Below, one piece after another: positions 1-7,828 of a DNA stretch of 64,000 nt. The DNA lies in NCBI RefSeq assembly GCF_005876835.1, contig NZ_PPSW01000027.1, positions 1 to 64,000 on the forward strand, written 5' to 3'. Source of the stretch: Pseudoalteromonas phenolica. GTDB lineage: Bacteria > Pseudomonadota > Gammaproteobacteria > Enterobacterales > Alteromonadaceae. The notes under the pieces were generated by a model that made no database searches, was not told the DNA's origin, and saw nothing but the letters and a program-made list of their open reading frames with translations. The translations under genes and the position numbers were made by a program. The first letter of the stretch is position 1, and each line of letters begins with the position of its first letter.

Positions 1-21
1 ACCAGGCTGCTCCATCCCGCG
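1..21 (-). tRNA. tRNA-fMet (initiator), 5' end only, truncated by window edge
   Basis: Read on the minus strand, the first 21 bases match the 5' acceptor arm and D-arm start of bacterial initiator tRNA (CGCGGGATGGAGCAGCCTGGT). The 5' C is the base that forms the unpaired C1-A72 position typical of tRNA-fMet. The rest of the gene, including the anticodon, lies outside the window. A consensus promoter sits immediately upstream. Confidence 0.85.
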
Positions 22-56
22 CCAACGTGCAGCACTACTACTGCAAAACAGGCTGT

Positions 57-85
57 ATTATAGGGAGTGTTCCATAAATAAGCAA
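57..85 (-). promoter_or_regulatory. sigma-70 promoter of the tRNA-fMet gene
   Basis: On the minus strand a perfect -10 (TATAAT) lies 17 bases downstream of a TTGCTT -35 element. The expected start of transcription is about 30 bases before the mature tRNA 5' end. Strength and spacing are as expected for a stable-RNA promoter. Confidence 0.7.
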
Positions 86-207
86 CCATAAAGCATATAA
101 ATACACCCTGATTTCTTTATTTATAAGTAAAAAACAGAAACTCCTGAATTTTTAACTCAAAATTTTTAAAGCCCTCTATACTTTTAATTAAGCGCTTAGA
201 CGAGGCG

Positions 208-229
208 ATATCATCAAGTTAGATGATAT
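208..229. repeat. Perfect 8-bp inverted repeat upstream of the first gene
   Basis: ATATCATC and GATGATAT are separated by six bases, about 50 bases before the start of the next gene. It could be an operator or a 5'-leader hairpin. No T-run follows, so an intrinsic terminator is unlikely. Confidence 0.4.
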
Positions 230-276
230 AAAGATTAATGCAAATGGACGTGCCTAATATTTATGAGGCACTCACT

Positions 277-756
277 ATGAGTTTATCCCCTTACCAATTT
301 CAGCTGTTAACCTCTTCGAGTAAAGATATTTGTGATAATTTTGAGCATTTCTTCACTTACTTTAATTTATTAGTTAAAAAGAAGCTGCCCTCTTTTATTT
401 CTTGCTCTAATCTTTTTGATCATAAACAATACATTTGCTCTCTTACTGAACACTTAACTTCTCAACAGAGCATTTGGCTATATATAGAGAAAAATCGAGC
501 TTATTTAAACCGGCTTTTTCAAGATAAGCACCAAGTAAATGTCTTTCGAGAAGTTTTTCTAATGGCATTAAGCACCACATTAAAATCTAAGTTTACACTC
601 GCAGTGCGCAAAGCTTGGCAAAGTATATTGTTTGTCTTCACTAATATGGTACAAACGCAAATCCATGGTTATAGTAATGTGATATCTATGCTGCAATATC
701 GAAATAAGCGTAGTATGACGACTCAATTGAATGGAAAATTGCATTCAGATCCGTAA
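277..756 (+). CDS. Uncharacterised protein, possibly a degenerate globin-like domain
   Basis: A 159-residue protein without signal peptide or membrane segment. The ATG at 277 was chosen because GAGG stands eight bases before it; the ATG at 238 has no ribosome binding site. The helical pattern resembles the globin fold: an N-terminal LSPYQFQLL segment like helix A, then a later segment LKSKFT followed by VRKAWQSI. That later segment is very like the G-H region (FTPEVREAW) of single-domain globins and flavohaemoglobins. The position where the proximal haem histidine would fall reads IEKNRAY, so the ligand seems to be missing. If the family call is right, the protein probably does not bind haem in the normal way. 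The match is by eye and weak; it may be an unrelated helical protein. Confidence 0.6.
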   Translation: MSLSPYQFQLLTSSSKDICDNFEHFFTYFNLLVKKKLPSFISCSNLFDHKQYICSLTEHLTSQQSIWLYIEKNRAYLNRLFQDKHQVNVFREVFLMALSTTLKSKFTLAVRKAWQSILFVFTNMVQTQIHGYSNVISMLQYRNKRSMTTQLNGKLHSDP

Positions 757-787
757 ACTGTAAGAAATTCGCTTATTAGGAACATAA

Positions 788-1294
788 ATGAAAAAAGCAC
801 TATTTTTTGCAGGCATTTTTACCGTGTCTTTGACTGGCTGTGATGTTTTCGAAAGTTCGAAGGCACAGATTGAACAGCAATACTTATCTGAGAATCAAGA
901 ATTAAAGGCTGCAATTGAAGCTATTCGTGAGCAAGGCTTACAAACTGTTGCAGCATCAGCTGAAAAAGGAAGTGTCGCAGCCTGTGTTGCTACTAGCTTA
1001 GATGCTGATCCTATGGGTGCTTTGGTAGAAGTTGAGGGCGCATTACAAGATAGTGCTGATTTGGCTGGGTTAGTTGATACAATCAATAACTTAACCGAAC
1101 AAGAGCTTAGCTTAGAAACAATTGGTCAGCTTCTTCAGCATGGTGCTGAAACCGTTGATTATCTCAAAACCTTACTCAGTGAATACGAGTTATCAGAATT
1201 ACAAACTCAATTAACAAATTTACTTGAACAGGGCCAAAATAAAACTCAGGATGTCGGCCAGCATTTACGTGAACTAATTGAGCAATGCCAATAG
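788..1294 (+). CDS. Small putative lipoprotein
   Basis: A 168-residue protein starting with a lipoprotein signal peptide: MKK, a hydrophobic stretch, then the lipobox LTGC with the lipidated cysteine at residue 18. Residue 19 is Asp, which in enterobacteria would favour retention in the inner membrane. The mature part is acidic, Gln/Glu/Leu-rich and predicted helical (for example ELSELQTQLTNLLEQGQ), and may form a coiled coil. I recognise no family. AGGAA lies five bases before the ATG. The gene is 31 bases downstream of the preceding one and is followed by a hairpin, so the two may be co-transcribed. Confidence 0.8.
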   Translation: MKKALFFAGIFTVSLTGCDVFESSKAQIEQQYLSENQELKAAIEAIREQGLQTVAASAEKGSVAACVATSLDADPMGALVEVEGALQDSADLAGLVDTINNLTEQELSLETIGQLLQHGAETVDYLKTLLSEYELSELQTQLTNLLEQGQNKTQDVGQHLRELIEQCQ

Positions 1295-1301
1295 CACCTC
1301 A

Positions 1302-1326
1302 GTTAAGGTTTGTATAAAACCTTAAC
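1302..1326 (+). terminator. Hairpin after the lipoprotein gene
   Basis: GTTAAGGTTT and AAACCTTAAC form a perfect 10-bp stem with a 5-base loop just after the lipoprotein stop. The following run is pyrimidine-rich but not a strict T-tract, so termination efficiency is uncertain. Confidence 0.5.
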
Positions 1327-1352
1327 TTCCTCTATTGAGCATCCTGCTACCA

Positions 1353-1375
1353 AAGGGAGACTGTTTGTCTCCCTT
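1353..1375 (-). terminator. Terminator of the DUF3019 gene
   Basis: AAGGGAGAC and GTCTCCCTT form a 9-bp GC-containing stem with a 5-base loop. It overlaps the stop codon of the minus-strand gene and lies between the converging genes, so it could act in both directions. Confidence 0.6.
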
Positions 1376-1766
1376 AAAATATTCTCCAACGACGCTTTTT
1401 AGACTTAATCTTATGTACCCAGTTTACTTCGATGGTGGTGACAGCCAAGGTATCTCTCTTTTGCTTAGAAATTAACTCATAGCTAATACTTTCTGTTGAG
1501 CCAAAATTCAGCGTATACATAAATGTCCTAGTATTTGCCCAACACTGAAGGATCTTCTTCGTTCCACTCTCTCTTAAACAGTAGTCACCAACATCTGGCG
1601 CTGTGACAGCAAACTTCACATCAGTATAGCAGGTTCGCCCTTCATTCAACGCCACGCACTTGCTCGGCATGACGTTTAAGATCTCGGTTGGTCCTTCATC
1701 TTTTGTTTGTGCATAACTCATAGAAGTCACAAGCAACGAACAAAATGAGATCATCTTAAAATACAT
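1374..1766 (-). CDS. DUF3019 family periplasmic protein
   Basis: A 130-residue protein with a signal peptide (cleavage after SYAQ or nearby). Its small all-beta body carries paired cysteines (KCVALNEGRTCY, DYCLRES, LQCWAN), consistent with a disulphide-bonded periplasmic protein. Length and the SKCVALNEGRTCYTDVKF pattern fit the uncharacterised DUF3019 family, which I recall beside MipA/OmpV porin-like genes. Here it starts 11 bases inside the end of such a gene, with its GGAG site in that gene's last codons, so translational coupling is likely. The C-terminus is very basic (SKKRRWRIF). Function unknown. Confidence 0.75.
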   Translation of the reverse strand: MYFKMISFCSLLVTSMSYAQTKDEGPTEILNVMPSKCVALNEGRTCYTDVKFAVTAPDVGDYCLRESGTKKILQCWANTRTFMYTLNFGSTESISYELISKQKRDTLAVTTIEVNWVHKIKSKKRRWRIF

Positions 1767-2604
1767 ACTTCACTCCTGCAAAAAAGACACGAGCATGTCT
1801 GGAGTGAACAATTGGGCTTTCTACAATATGCGATGAATAAATAAAACCAGACGCACCAGCACTAAAGACCCAATTTTCAGCTATTGGGTAATCTGCTTGT
1901 AGCTGTAAATAAAGTGATGAAGTATTACTTACTACATATTCAGGCCTGAAAGCAGTCGCTTCATCTGCATCAATACCGTAATAATAATCAATAAAGGCAG
2001 ATGAGTAATAGTTTGCACCTATATTTAACCAAACATCCCAGTTACGTAGTTCAAAGTTGCGAGTTGTATCAAAATGAAATAACCAGCCATCACTGTCTCC
2101 AAACACATCAAATACAAGCTCTGTGACGGTTTGAAATTCTCCGTGATTGAAGTAGTAAGCAAATCCTAGAGAAAGGTCATGCTCTCTCTCTTTGATACCA
2201 GCGAGTTCAGGCACTTGGTCTTCATTTTCATAATAGCCACTTTCATTAAACGGTTGCTGGTAGCTGCCTAAAATGGCATCGATACCCCAGCCATCTTCAA
2301 TGACTAATTGGTACCCTAAGTCTGAACCACCGTAGAAATCGCCTGAGTGGGTATTCAAGTAAAAGTTTTTATATTCGATTTTTGCATCAATCAATAAGCC
2401 AGGTGCACTAAAATGAGAATTGGCCCCCACGAGCTGAGTCATGGTTGAATCGACCCAAAACGTGCCTAAGCTGAATTGCCATAGCAATTCGTCTTTTTCA
2501 AGATGTTCGTCAGCGTAGCTAATAGTAGAAAAGAAGCAAATATAACATAGCAACAGTGTCGTTATTTTTTTCATTGTTTTTGTTAAAACTGTATTTATTG
2601 TCAT
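1756..2604 (-). CDS. MipA/OmpV family outer membrane protein
   Basis: An exported beta-barrel protein of about 280 residues. The signal peptide ends near SYADEH. The body is rich in alternating aromatic strands and ends in a C-terminal aromatic (VKYVF), the signature recognised by the BAM complex. The sequence style (FSAPGLLIDAKIEYKNFYLN) fits the MipA/OmpV family, whose members are outer membrane proteins linked to murein-synthesis scaffolding or to stress and antimicrobial responses. The start is uncertain: an AAGGAAG site precedes the chosen ATG by only a few bases, another ATG lies four codons upstream, and a third (MKKITT) ten codons downstream. It forms an overlapping pair with the DUF3019 gene. 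Confidence 0.8.
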   Translation of the reverse strand: MTINTVLTKTMKKITTLLLCYICFFSTISYADEHLEKDELLWQFSLGTFWVDSTMTQLVGANSHFSAPGLLIDAKIEYKNFYLNTHSGDFYGGSDLGYQLVIEDGWGIDAILGSYQQPFNESGYYENEDQVPELAGIKEREHDLSLGFAYYFNHGEFQTVTELVFDVFGDSDGWLFHFDTTRNFELRNWDVWLNIGANYYSSAFIDYYYGIDADEATAFRPEYVVSNTSSLYLQLQADYPIAENWVFSAGASGFIYSSHIVESPIVHSRHARVFFAGVKYVF

Positions 2605-2741
2605 TCTTCCTTGCATGATAACGTAAGCTTATGGTGTCCAACAATATGAAAATGATGTACTTACAATATTACTCACTTTCCCAAATCATAAACAGCACAT
2701 AACCAAAAAGAGTTGTAAACAAATGCAACAGAGCAAAATGA

Positions 2742-3911
2742 CTATTTGCAGTTAAAGTAATCTTTTAAAATAGCATAGTAAATTTGCTTCACCTGAATTA
2801 AATCTGCGATATCGATACGTTCATTAACTTGGTGTATGGTTGCGTTAGCTACCCCGCACTCTATGACTTGCGTATGGCTATTTGAAAAAAAACGGCCATC
2901 CGATGTACCTCCTGCAGTGGTCAGTTTGGGGTATTGACCACAGGTGTCATAAATAGCCCGCTCTACTAAGGCTAAAAAGCAATTATTTTGTTTATGCCCA
3001 GTGTAATAAGACTCACAGGGCCTTTCCCACTCACACTGTATGTATGCTTGGTTTTCAACTAATGCCTGCTCAACCAGCTTTATAATTGCTTTGCTATCAT
3101 AGTTATGACTATAACGGATATTAAAAGTAATCTCACAGTTGTCCGGAATAATATTGTCTACACTATTATTCACCTGTAATCCTGTTATCTGCAGCCCCGT
3201 CTTAGAGCCATACTCATCCAACTCCCAAACAATGTTGGTCAGACTATTTATTATGTTGCCACTAATATGCGCTGCATTTACACTGTTTTCAGGGTAAGCA
3301 ACATGCCCAGCTTTTCCTTTTATATGAATACGACCTGATAGCGCGCCTCTACGCCCATTTTTTATGGTATCTCCAGCAATTTTATCTGCGGTCGGTTCAC
3401 CGACAAGACATGCATCAAGTACTATGTCGTTCTTGGCCAGGTATGCAGCGATTTCCTTACTTCCATATTCAGCTTCTCCTTCCTCGTCAGAGGTAATTAA
3501 CCAATATAAGCTGCCTATTTGAGGTGATGTTTGATTGAGCATTTTTTTGGTCGCGGATAGCATAGCTGCGATACCACCTTTCATATCAGCAACGCCTCTT
3601 CCATAAATACAGCCTTCAAATATCTCGCCTGAAAATGGACAGACCTTCCACCCATCAGAATTTGCAGGCACTACATCGACATGACCAATGAAACCTAAGC
3701 TCGGTCCAGGACCGAACTGTTTTGCGGCAACTAAATTTTTAACGCCATTGACATCCAAAATGTCTATGTCAAACCCAAGTAGACTCAGTTGCTCAGACAG
3801 CCAACTTAAAGTACCTGCATCATCGGGGGTGATTGACTTGGCCCTGACCAAGGTTTGTACAAAATTTATGACTTCAAGGTCTGCTTTGTTTTCTATAGCT
3901 GCACTAATCAT
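2742..3911 (-). CDS. dapE: Succinyl-diaminopimelate desuccinylase (DapE family, M20)
   Basis: A 389-residue cytoplasmic M20 metallohydrolase. DapE removes succinate from N-succinyl-LL-diaminopimelate in lysine and murein-precursor synthesis. The dinuclear zinc ligands are visible: GHVDVVP (His77), RGVADMKGG (Asp109), SDEEGEAEYG (Glu143/144), VGEPT (Glu172) and a C-terminal NATIH. The block GDTIKNGRRG, GHVAYP and AGGTSDGRFF matches DapE rather than ArgE or carboxypeptidase G2. The gene is slightly longer than the usual 375 residues and stands alone, with no lysine-pathway or arsC neighbour. It may therefore be a second copy or a DapE-like enzyme with another N-acyl substrate. No good ribosome binding site precedes the ATG. 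Confidence 0.8.
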   Translation of the reverse strand: MISAAIENKADLEVINFVQTLVRAKSITPDDAGTLSWLSEQLSLLGFDIDILDVNGVKNLVAAKQFGPGPSLGFIGHVDVVPANSDGWKVCPFSGEIFEGCIYGRGVADMKGGIAAMLSATKKMLNQTSPQIGSLYWLITSDEEGEAEYGSKEIAAYLAKNDIVLDACLVGEPTADKIAGDTIKNGRRGALSGRIHIKGKAGHVAYPENSVNAAHISGNIINSLTNIVWELDEYGSKTGLQITGLQVNNSVDNIIPDNCEITFNIRYSHNYDSKAIIKLVEQALVENQAYIQCEWERPCESYYTGHKQNNCFLALVERAIYDTCGQYPKLTTAGGTSDGRFFSNSHTQVIECGVANATIHQVNERIDIADLIQVKQIYYAILKDYFNCK

Positions 3912-4034
3912 AACGTTCGTTTATACATAAAAGATTGAATGTTATTTAAACGTTGCAGTATTGCATTCGTGTGTCACTTTACTTGCAATTTTAAGTCTTT
4001 GCCGCATGTAAAAATTGATTTTGATACCCAAAAA

Positions 4035-4048
4035 TTAATCTAAATCAA
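4035..4048 (+). promoter_or_regulatory. FNR/CRP-like box upstream of ompW
   Basis: TTAATCTAAATCAA differs from the FNR consensus TTGAT-N4-ATCAA at one position. A weak -10 (TAACCT at 4069-4074) downstream would put the box near -41.5, the position for class II activation. OmpW is FNR-controlled in E. coli, which supports the reading; the start site itself is inferred. Confidence 0.5.
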
Positions 4049-4174
4049 AGTTTCAAAAATTTCTGAAATAACCTGAAATAAAAATTGATCTAGAACAGTT
4101 TTCATTTCATAGACTGCCCTATAGTGGCTTCAAGAAAAAAATTACATACCTTGCAAAGGCATCAGGAGATGAAA

Positions 4175-4825
4175 ATGAAAAAACTTGGCGCAGCTCTACT
4201 TACTACCCTTCTAGTAGCCGCTCCTTTAGCACAAGCTAAATTAAGCGTTAATGTTGGTCTAATTAATGTTAACCCTAGCGACACAGCTTCAGCTATTGAT
4301 CAAAATAAAGCACTTGGATTAGTAGCAGATTCAAATACACAGCTGGGTATTACTTTTGATTATAAATACACTGATAACATTGTATTTGAATTAGTTGCAG
4401 CGACCCCATTTTCTCATACCGTAAATGGTGCAGGTGGTCTTGCTGGTGCTGAAATCGCTAAGGTTAAACACCTACCGCCTACATTTTTAGCTCAGTATCA
4501 CTTTCTTGATTCAACAGCAAAATTTCGCCCATTTGTTGGTGTAGGCCTAAACTATACGGTTTTCTTCAGTGAAGACCCAAGTGCAGCGCTTAAAGCGACA
4601 CTGAAAACTGATGATGTAAAGGTTGAGCTTGATAGCTCTTTCGGCATCGCACTTCAAGCTGGATTCAATTATGACATTGATGAAAAGTGGGGTATCCATG
4701 GTATGGTATCAAAAATTGATATCAACACTGATGCAACAGTATATGCAAACGGTGCAAAAGCACTAACATCAGATGTTGAACTTGACCCTGTTGTTGCGAT
4801 GCTAGGTGTTAAGTACAAGTTCTAA
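4175..4825 (+). CDS. ompW: OmpW family outer membrane protein
   Basis: A 216-residue protein with a clear signal peptide (MKKLGAALL to PLAQA, cleaved before KLSVN). The mature part is an eight-stranded small barrel of OmpW type: it has the early VGLINVNPSD segment, the FRPFVGVGLNYT strand and the terminal aromatic VKYKF. OmpW forms a narrow hydrophobic channel in the outer membrane and is linked to uptake of small hydrophobic molecules and to stress and redox responses. The start was chosen at the second of two close ATGs because AGGAG lies six bases before it. An FNR-like box lies upstream and a strong terminator follows. Confidence 0.88.
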   Translation: MKKLGAALLTTLLVAAPLAQAKLSVNVGLINVNPSDTASAIDQNKALGLVADSNTQLGITFDYKYTDNIVFELVAATPFSHTVNGAGGLAGAEIAKVKHLPPTFLAQYHFLDSTAKFRPFVGVGLNYTVFFSEDPSAALKATLKTDDVKVELDSSFGIALQAGFNYDIDEKWGIHGMVSKIDINTDATVYANGAKALTSDVELDPVVAMLGVKYKF

Positions 4826-4855
4826 GTAAAAAATACAGTTACTTTCTCGATCCCT

Positions 4856-4880
4856 AAGGCCACAATCAGTGGCCTTTTTT
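4856..4880 (+). terminator. Intrinsic terminator of ompW
   Basis: AAGGCCAC and GTGGCCTT form an 8-bp stem with a 5-base loop followed by a run of T. It overlaps the end of the converging thioesterase gene. Confidence 0.85.
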
Positions 4881-5405
4881 ATTATTGCTTTTCTTCGCCT
4901 CTAACATTGCTTTCCAATGTTCTATTTCTTCCGATAATACAGGGGCTGGACCCGAGTAATTTGCTGCTGCAAGCATATCTTCAACAGAGACAATACCTTG
5001 TTTGCTTTTAAACACCCCTCTTACATAGGCTATCGCATGAAGGCCTCTCGCCGTTGTAAACTTTTGCTCAATGTAAAAATATTTATGGTCCCACCCAACT
5101 AACTGAGTACTGACTTTAAAGGATTCAAGCGGTTTAATATCTCGGATATAAGTAATGGCCGTTGCATTAACAATTGGAAACCAGCGACGCTTCATAACTA
5201 CCTTAAATAAGCCAATCTCTTCTGTCATCCAAGTTCGAGCTAAGTCCATAAAGGCAAGATATCGCGAATTGGTCAAGTGCATATTAATATCGCAATCACT
5301 AGGCATTACTTTAAAATCTATTTTGCTAACATCCAGTAAGCCTTTGTATTCATTGTTTCTTTTAATCTTTAAAAGTAGCAGTATCAGCCTAAAATACAGG
5401 TTCAT
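4866..5405 (-). CDS. Thioesterase family protein (hotdog fold)
   Basis: A 179-residue protein with a hydrophobic N-terminus (LILLLLKI) that may tether it to the membrane, then a single hotdog domain. The segment DCDINMHLTNSRYLAFMDLAR is the form of the 4-hydroxybenzoyl-CoA thioesterase/FadM active-site helix (D-N-H-N-YL-E/D) used by the THEM6-like acyl-CoA thioesterases. These hydrolyse acyl-CoA or related thioesters. The substrate cannot be told from sequence. The gene is single, convergent with ompW, and shares the terminator region. Confidence 0.75.
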   Translation of the reverse strand: MNLYFRLILLLLKIKRNNEYKGLLDVSKIDFKVMPSDCDINMHLTNSRYLAFMDLARTWMTEEIGLFKVVMKRRWFPIVNATAITYIRDIKPLESFKVSTQLVGWDHKYFYIEQKFTTARGLHAIAYVRGVFKSKQGIVSVEDMLAAANYSGPAPVLSEEIEHWKAMLEAKKSNNKKGH

Positions 5406-5530
5406 TTATGGTCCAACCAGTAAGTAAAAAATAAAGTTTAACATAAGCTTAGTTACTCACAATAAATTGTTGCTAAGCCGTATTTGCTCCACTAGTCTTA
5501 AAAGATAACTATTCTCACACGAAGCTTAAT

Positions 5531-6016
5531 ATGAAATTGTATACTTTTGTGCTTACCAGCTTGCTCTTTTCTTCCTGTGTTTTTGCCAACTTTGATTTTG
5601 AGGGAAAAGGAAAAATCACTTACCCAACAGGCGTAGACAAAACTTTTGCATTTGGCTTTGCTTGGGATGAACAAAAACAAGCATTTAGAATAGGTAAAAA
5701 GACCTATAACATGTCCAGTTTGCCTGAGTCATATTCTATTGCCCTTACACTCAGTAAAGACGATAAAAAAGTATGGGTTCAAGAATTCAATGCCGGGTTT
5801 ATTGACAGTTTTGAGTGGCAACTCGGTGAGCAAATAATTACTTTAAAGAAGAAAGAGTTTAAGGTACCAGTAAAAGGAAACTATGTGCTTTCTCTTAATA
5901 AGATTGATTACTTTTTGGTGAAAAATAACGTCAGTATTCAGATTAAGTTTAATGAAAAAGGAATTGATAACATCAAGATAGATGGCGTGACAAAAGATAT
6001 GGGCGCTAAAAAGTAG
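5531..6016 (+). CDS. Uncharacterised exported protein
   Basis: A 161-residue protein with an N-terminal signal peptide (MKLYTFVLTSLLF then SSCVFA, cleavage before NFDFEG). The mature part is rich in beta-strand and lysine (WVQEFNAGFIDSFEWQL, KKKEFKVPVKGNYVLSL), with no cysteine and no recognisable catalytic motif. It is probably a soluble periplasmic or secreted beta-sandwich. The cysteine in the signal region lacks a good lipobox, so I do not call it a lipoprotein. I recognise no family and the neighbours give no functional hint. Confidence 0.7.
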   Translation: MKLYTFVLTSLLFSSCVFANFDFEGKGKITYPTGVDKTFAFGFAWDEQKQAFRIGKKTYNMSSLPESYSIALTLSKDDKKVWVQEFNAGFIDSFEWQLGEQIITLKKKEFKVPVKGNYVLSLNKIDYFLVKNNVSIQIKFNEKGIDNIKIDGVTKDMGAKK

Positions 6017-6050
6017 TCCCATATCTTAGTAAGCGATTTGCCAGATAAAA

Positions 6051-7607
6051 CTAAACTTTTACGGTCTTTCTATTTATACCGTATTCTCTTAATTTATTTG
6101 CCACTGCGGTATGGCTCAGCCCTAATCTTTTAGCAAGCTGTCTAGAGCTAGGGTATGCCGGATAAAGCTTTCTCAATAAAGTAGCTTCGAAGCGTTTAAC
6201 TGCGTGCTCTAAGGTGCCTTCAAAATCAGATTCCAAATACCCTAGTTCATGGGTGAATGTTGGCAATTGCATATGCTCAACACGAAGTTCTTTGTCATCC
6301 AGTAAAGAAACTGCGCGATACACTGCATTTTCAAGCTGTCTCACATTACCAGGCCAAGGGTATTGCTCTAAAAAGACTAGACAATCTGGTGCGAGTGTTG
6401 GTGCAGGCTGACCATTTTGCTGTGCATACTTTTGAATAAAGTGCTCTGTGAGTGGCCCTATATCAGCTTTTCTGTCTCGAAGCGGTGCGATATCCAATGT
6501 CAATACATTAATACGGTAGTATAAGTCCTCTCTGAAAGAGCCTTCTTGAACCATCGCCGGTAGATCTTTCTGTGTCGCTGCAATGATCCTGACATTGACT
6601 TTGACCTCATTTTCATCGCCGACTTTTCTAAACGTGCCATCTTGCAAGAAGCGAAGCAGCTTTGTCTGTAACTGGGTCGACATTTCGCCCACTTCATCTA
6701 AAAAGACAGTGCCACCGTCGGCTTGCTCTAACACGCCGCGCTTTGGCGCAGCATTCTCTTCAAAGCCTGCGTACCCAAATAACTCTGACTCTGCAACATC
6801 ATCAGGTAAAGAAGCACATGACAAAGCGATGAAGGGCTTAATTGATCGATTTGATGCGTAGTGACATGCTCTAGCCAACAACTCTTTACCTGTGCCTGTC
6901 TCACCGGTAATCAAGATCGGTGCGTCTAATTGGGACATCTTGCGCGCTTCTCGCACAACACGGCGCATCGCCGTGCTATTGCTGTGAATGGTTGCAAAGC
7001 TTTCTTGTCCGTATCGTCTGAAGGCACTGACTTGCTGGCCTAAACGGCTTTGCGATTTAATATTAATTACCGCGCCAGCAAGAATATCGCCATCTGGCTT
7101 TTGCGGCACAGTGATCGGCAAGATATCAGCAATGTAATCTTCACCACCCACTTCAACACGCGTGGTTTGTCCTAATACTTCTTTACCTTCTAGCCAACGT
7201 GTGAAATTAAACCCTTTTAGAAGGTTATTAATATTCTCACCCAGCACATCGTCTAGGCTCAAACTGAGATCTTTACAAGCTGCATCATTACAATGACGAA
7301 CCCACCCTTTTGCATCGATGGATATCACACCATCTGGGAGCGCACTAAGCAGAGTATTGAGCTCATTATGCTCTCGCTCAGAAGGTAAGAAAGCAGTAGT
7401 ACGCACATCTTCAACACCATCAATTAGGCGAATCTCAGGCATTATTTTCTGAAATTGTTCAAACTCGATAGGTGGGAAGCTGACATACATTTTGCAATTA
7501 ACCGAATCGACCTCAATGCCCTTAAGGTCAACCTGATAATTTACCAATATATTCAAAACTTCTTGTGCAATTCCTATCCGATCGGCACACAGGATTTCAA
7601 GACGCAT
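6051..7607 (-). CDS. tyrR: TyrR, aromatic amino acid transcriptional regulator
   Basis: TyrR senses tyrosine, phenylalanine and tryptophan and represses or activates genes of aromatic amino acid metabolism and transport. Domains: an N-terminal ACT domain (MRLEILCADRIGIAQ, residues 1-70), a PAS domain (about 80-180), an AAA+ sigma-54-activator-type ATPase (about 205-430) with Walker A GETGTGKE near 235 and a Walker B-like FLDEVGEM, and the C-terminal TyrR-type helix-turn-helix (SRQLAKRLGLSHTAVANKLREY). The start was moved to MRLEIL because it aligns with known TyrR proteins and has GAGGAAC five bases upstream, giving 518 residues against 513 in E. coli. The likely local target is hppD, which carries a TyrR-like box; its own promoter overlaps another. 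Confidence 0.93.
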   Translation of the reverse strand: MRLEILCADRIGIAQEVLNILVNYQVDLKGIEVDSVNCKMYVSFPPIEFEQFQKIMPEIRLIDGVEDVRTTAFLPSEREHNELNTLLSALPDGVISIDAKGWVRHCNDAACKDLSLSLDDVLGENINNLLKGFNFTRWLEGKEVLGQTTRVEVGGEDYIADILPITVPQKPDGDILAGAVINIKSQSRLGQQVSAFRRYGQESFATIHSNSTAMRRVVREARKMSQLDAPILITGETGTGKELLARACHYASNRSIKPFIALSCASLPDDVAESELFGYAGFEENAAPKRGVLEQADGGTVFLDEVGEMSTQLQTKLLRFLQDGTFRKVGDENEVKVNVRIIAATQKDLPAMVQEGSFREDLYYRINVLTLDIAPLRDRKADIGPLTEHFIQKYAQQNGQPAPTLAPDCLVFLEQYPWPGNVRQLENAVYRAVSLLDDKELRVEHMQLPTFTHELGYLESDFEGTLEHAVKRFEATLLRKLYPAYPSSRQLAKRLGLSHTAVANKLREYGINRKTVKV

Positions 7608-7654
7608 TTGTTCCTCAAACAGGGCTATATATGACACGGCGAAATGATACTCTA

Positions 7655-7696
7655 AGAATAGTCGTCAGACTAGAAAAATGTAAACATTATTGAACG
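7655..7696 (-). promoter_or_regulatory. tyrR promoter overlapped by a TyrR-like box
   Basis: On the minus strand a TTTACA -35 (complement of 7679-7684) and a TATTCT -10 (complement of 7655-7660) are 18 bases apart, giving a leader of about 40 bases before tyrR. The -35 is also one arm of a TyrR-like site: TGTAAA, six bases, then TGAACG, against consensus TGTAAA-N6-TTTACA. One arm is perfect and the other poor. Autorepression is known for E. coli tyrR. Confidence 0.5.
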
Positions 7697-7770
7697 TTTC
7701 ACTATACTTATTCTTTGAATAAGCTATTTTATGAATTGAACAGTCCACATATTGGATACAAATTTAACAA

Positions 7771-7800
7771 TTGCATAAAGCGGAACAAATATTTTATAAT
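7771..7800 (+). promoter_or_regulatory. Probable promoter of the Pgs-like operon
   Basis: A perfect -10 (TATAAT at 7795-7800) lies 18 bases after a partial -35 (TTGCAT). Transcription would start about 20 bases before the first gene of the operon. It is the only strong promoter-like site I see before the seven-gene run. Confidence 0.55.
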
Positions 7801-7828
7801 ACTAACGACTGATATATGTGAGTTTTAA

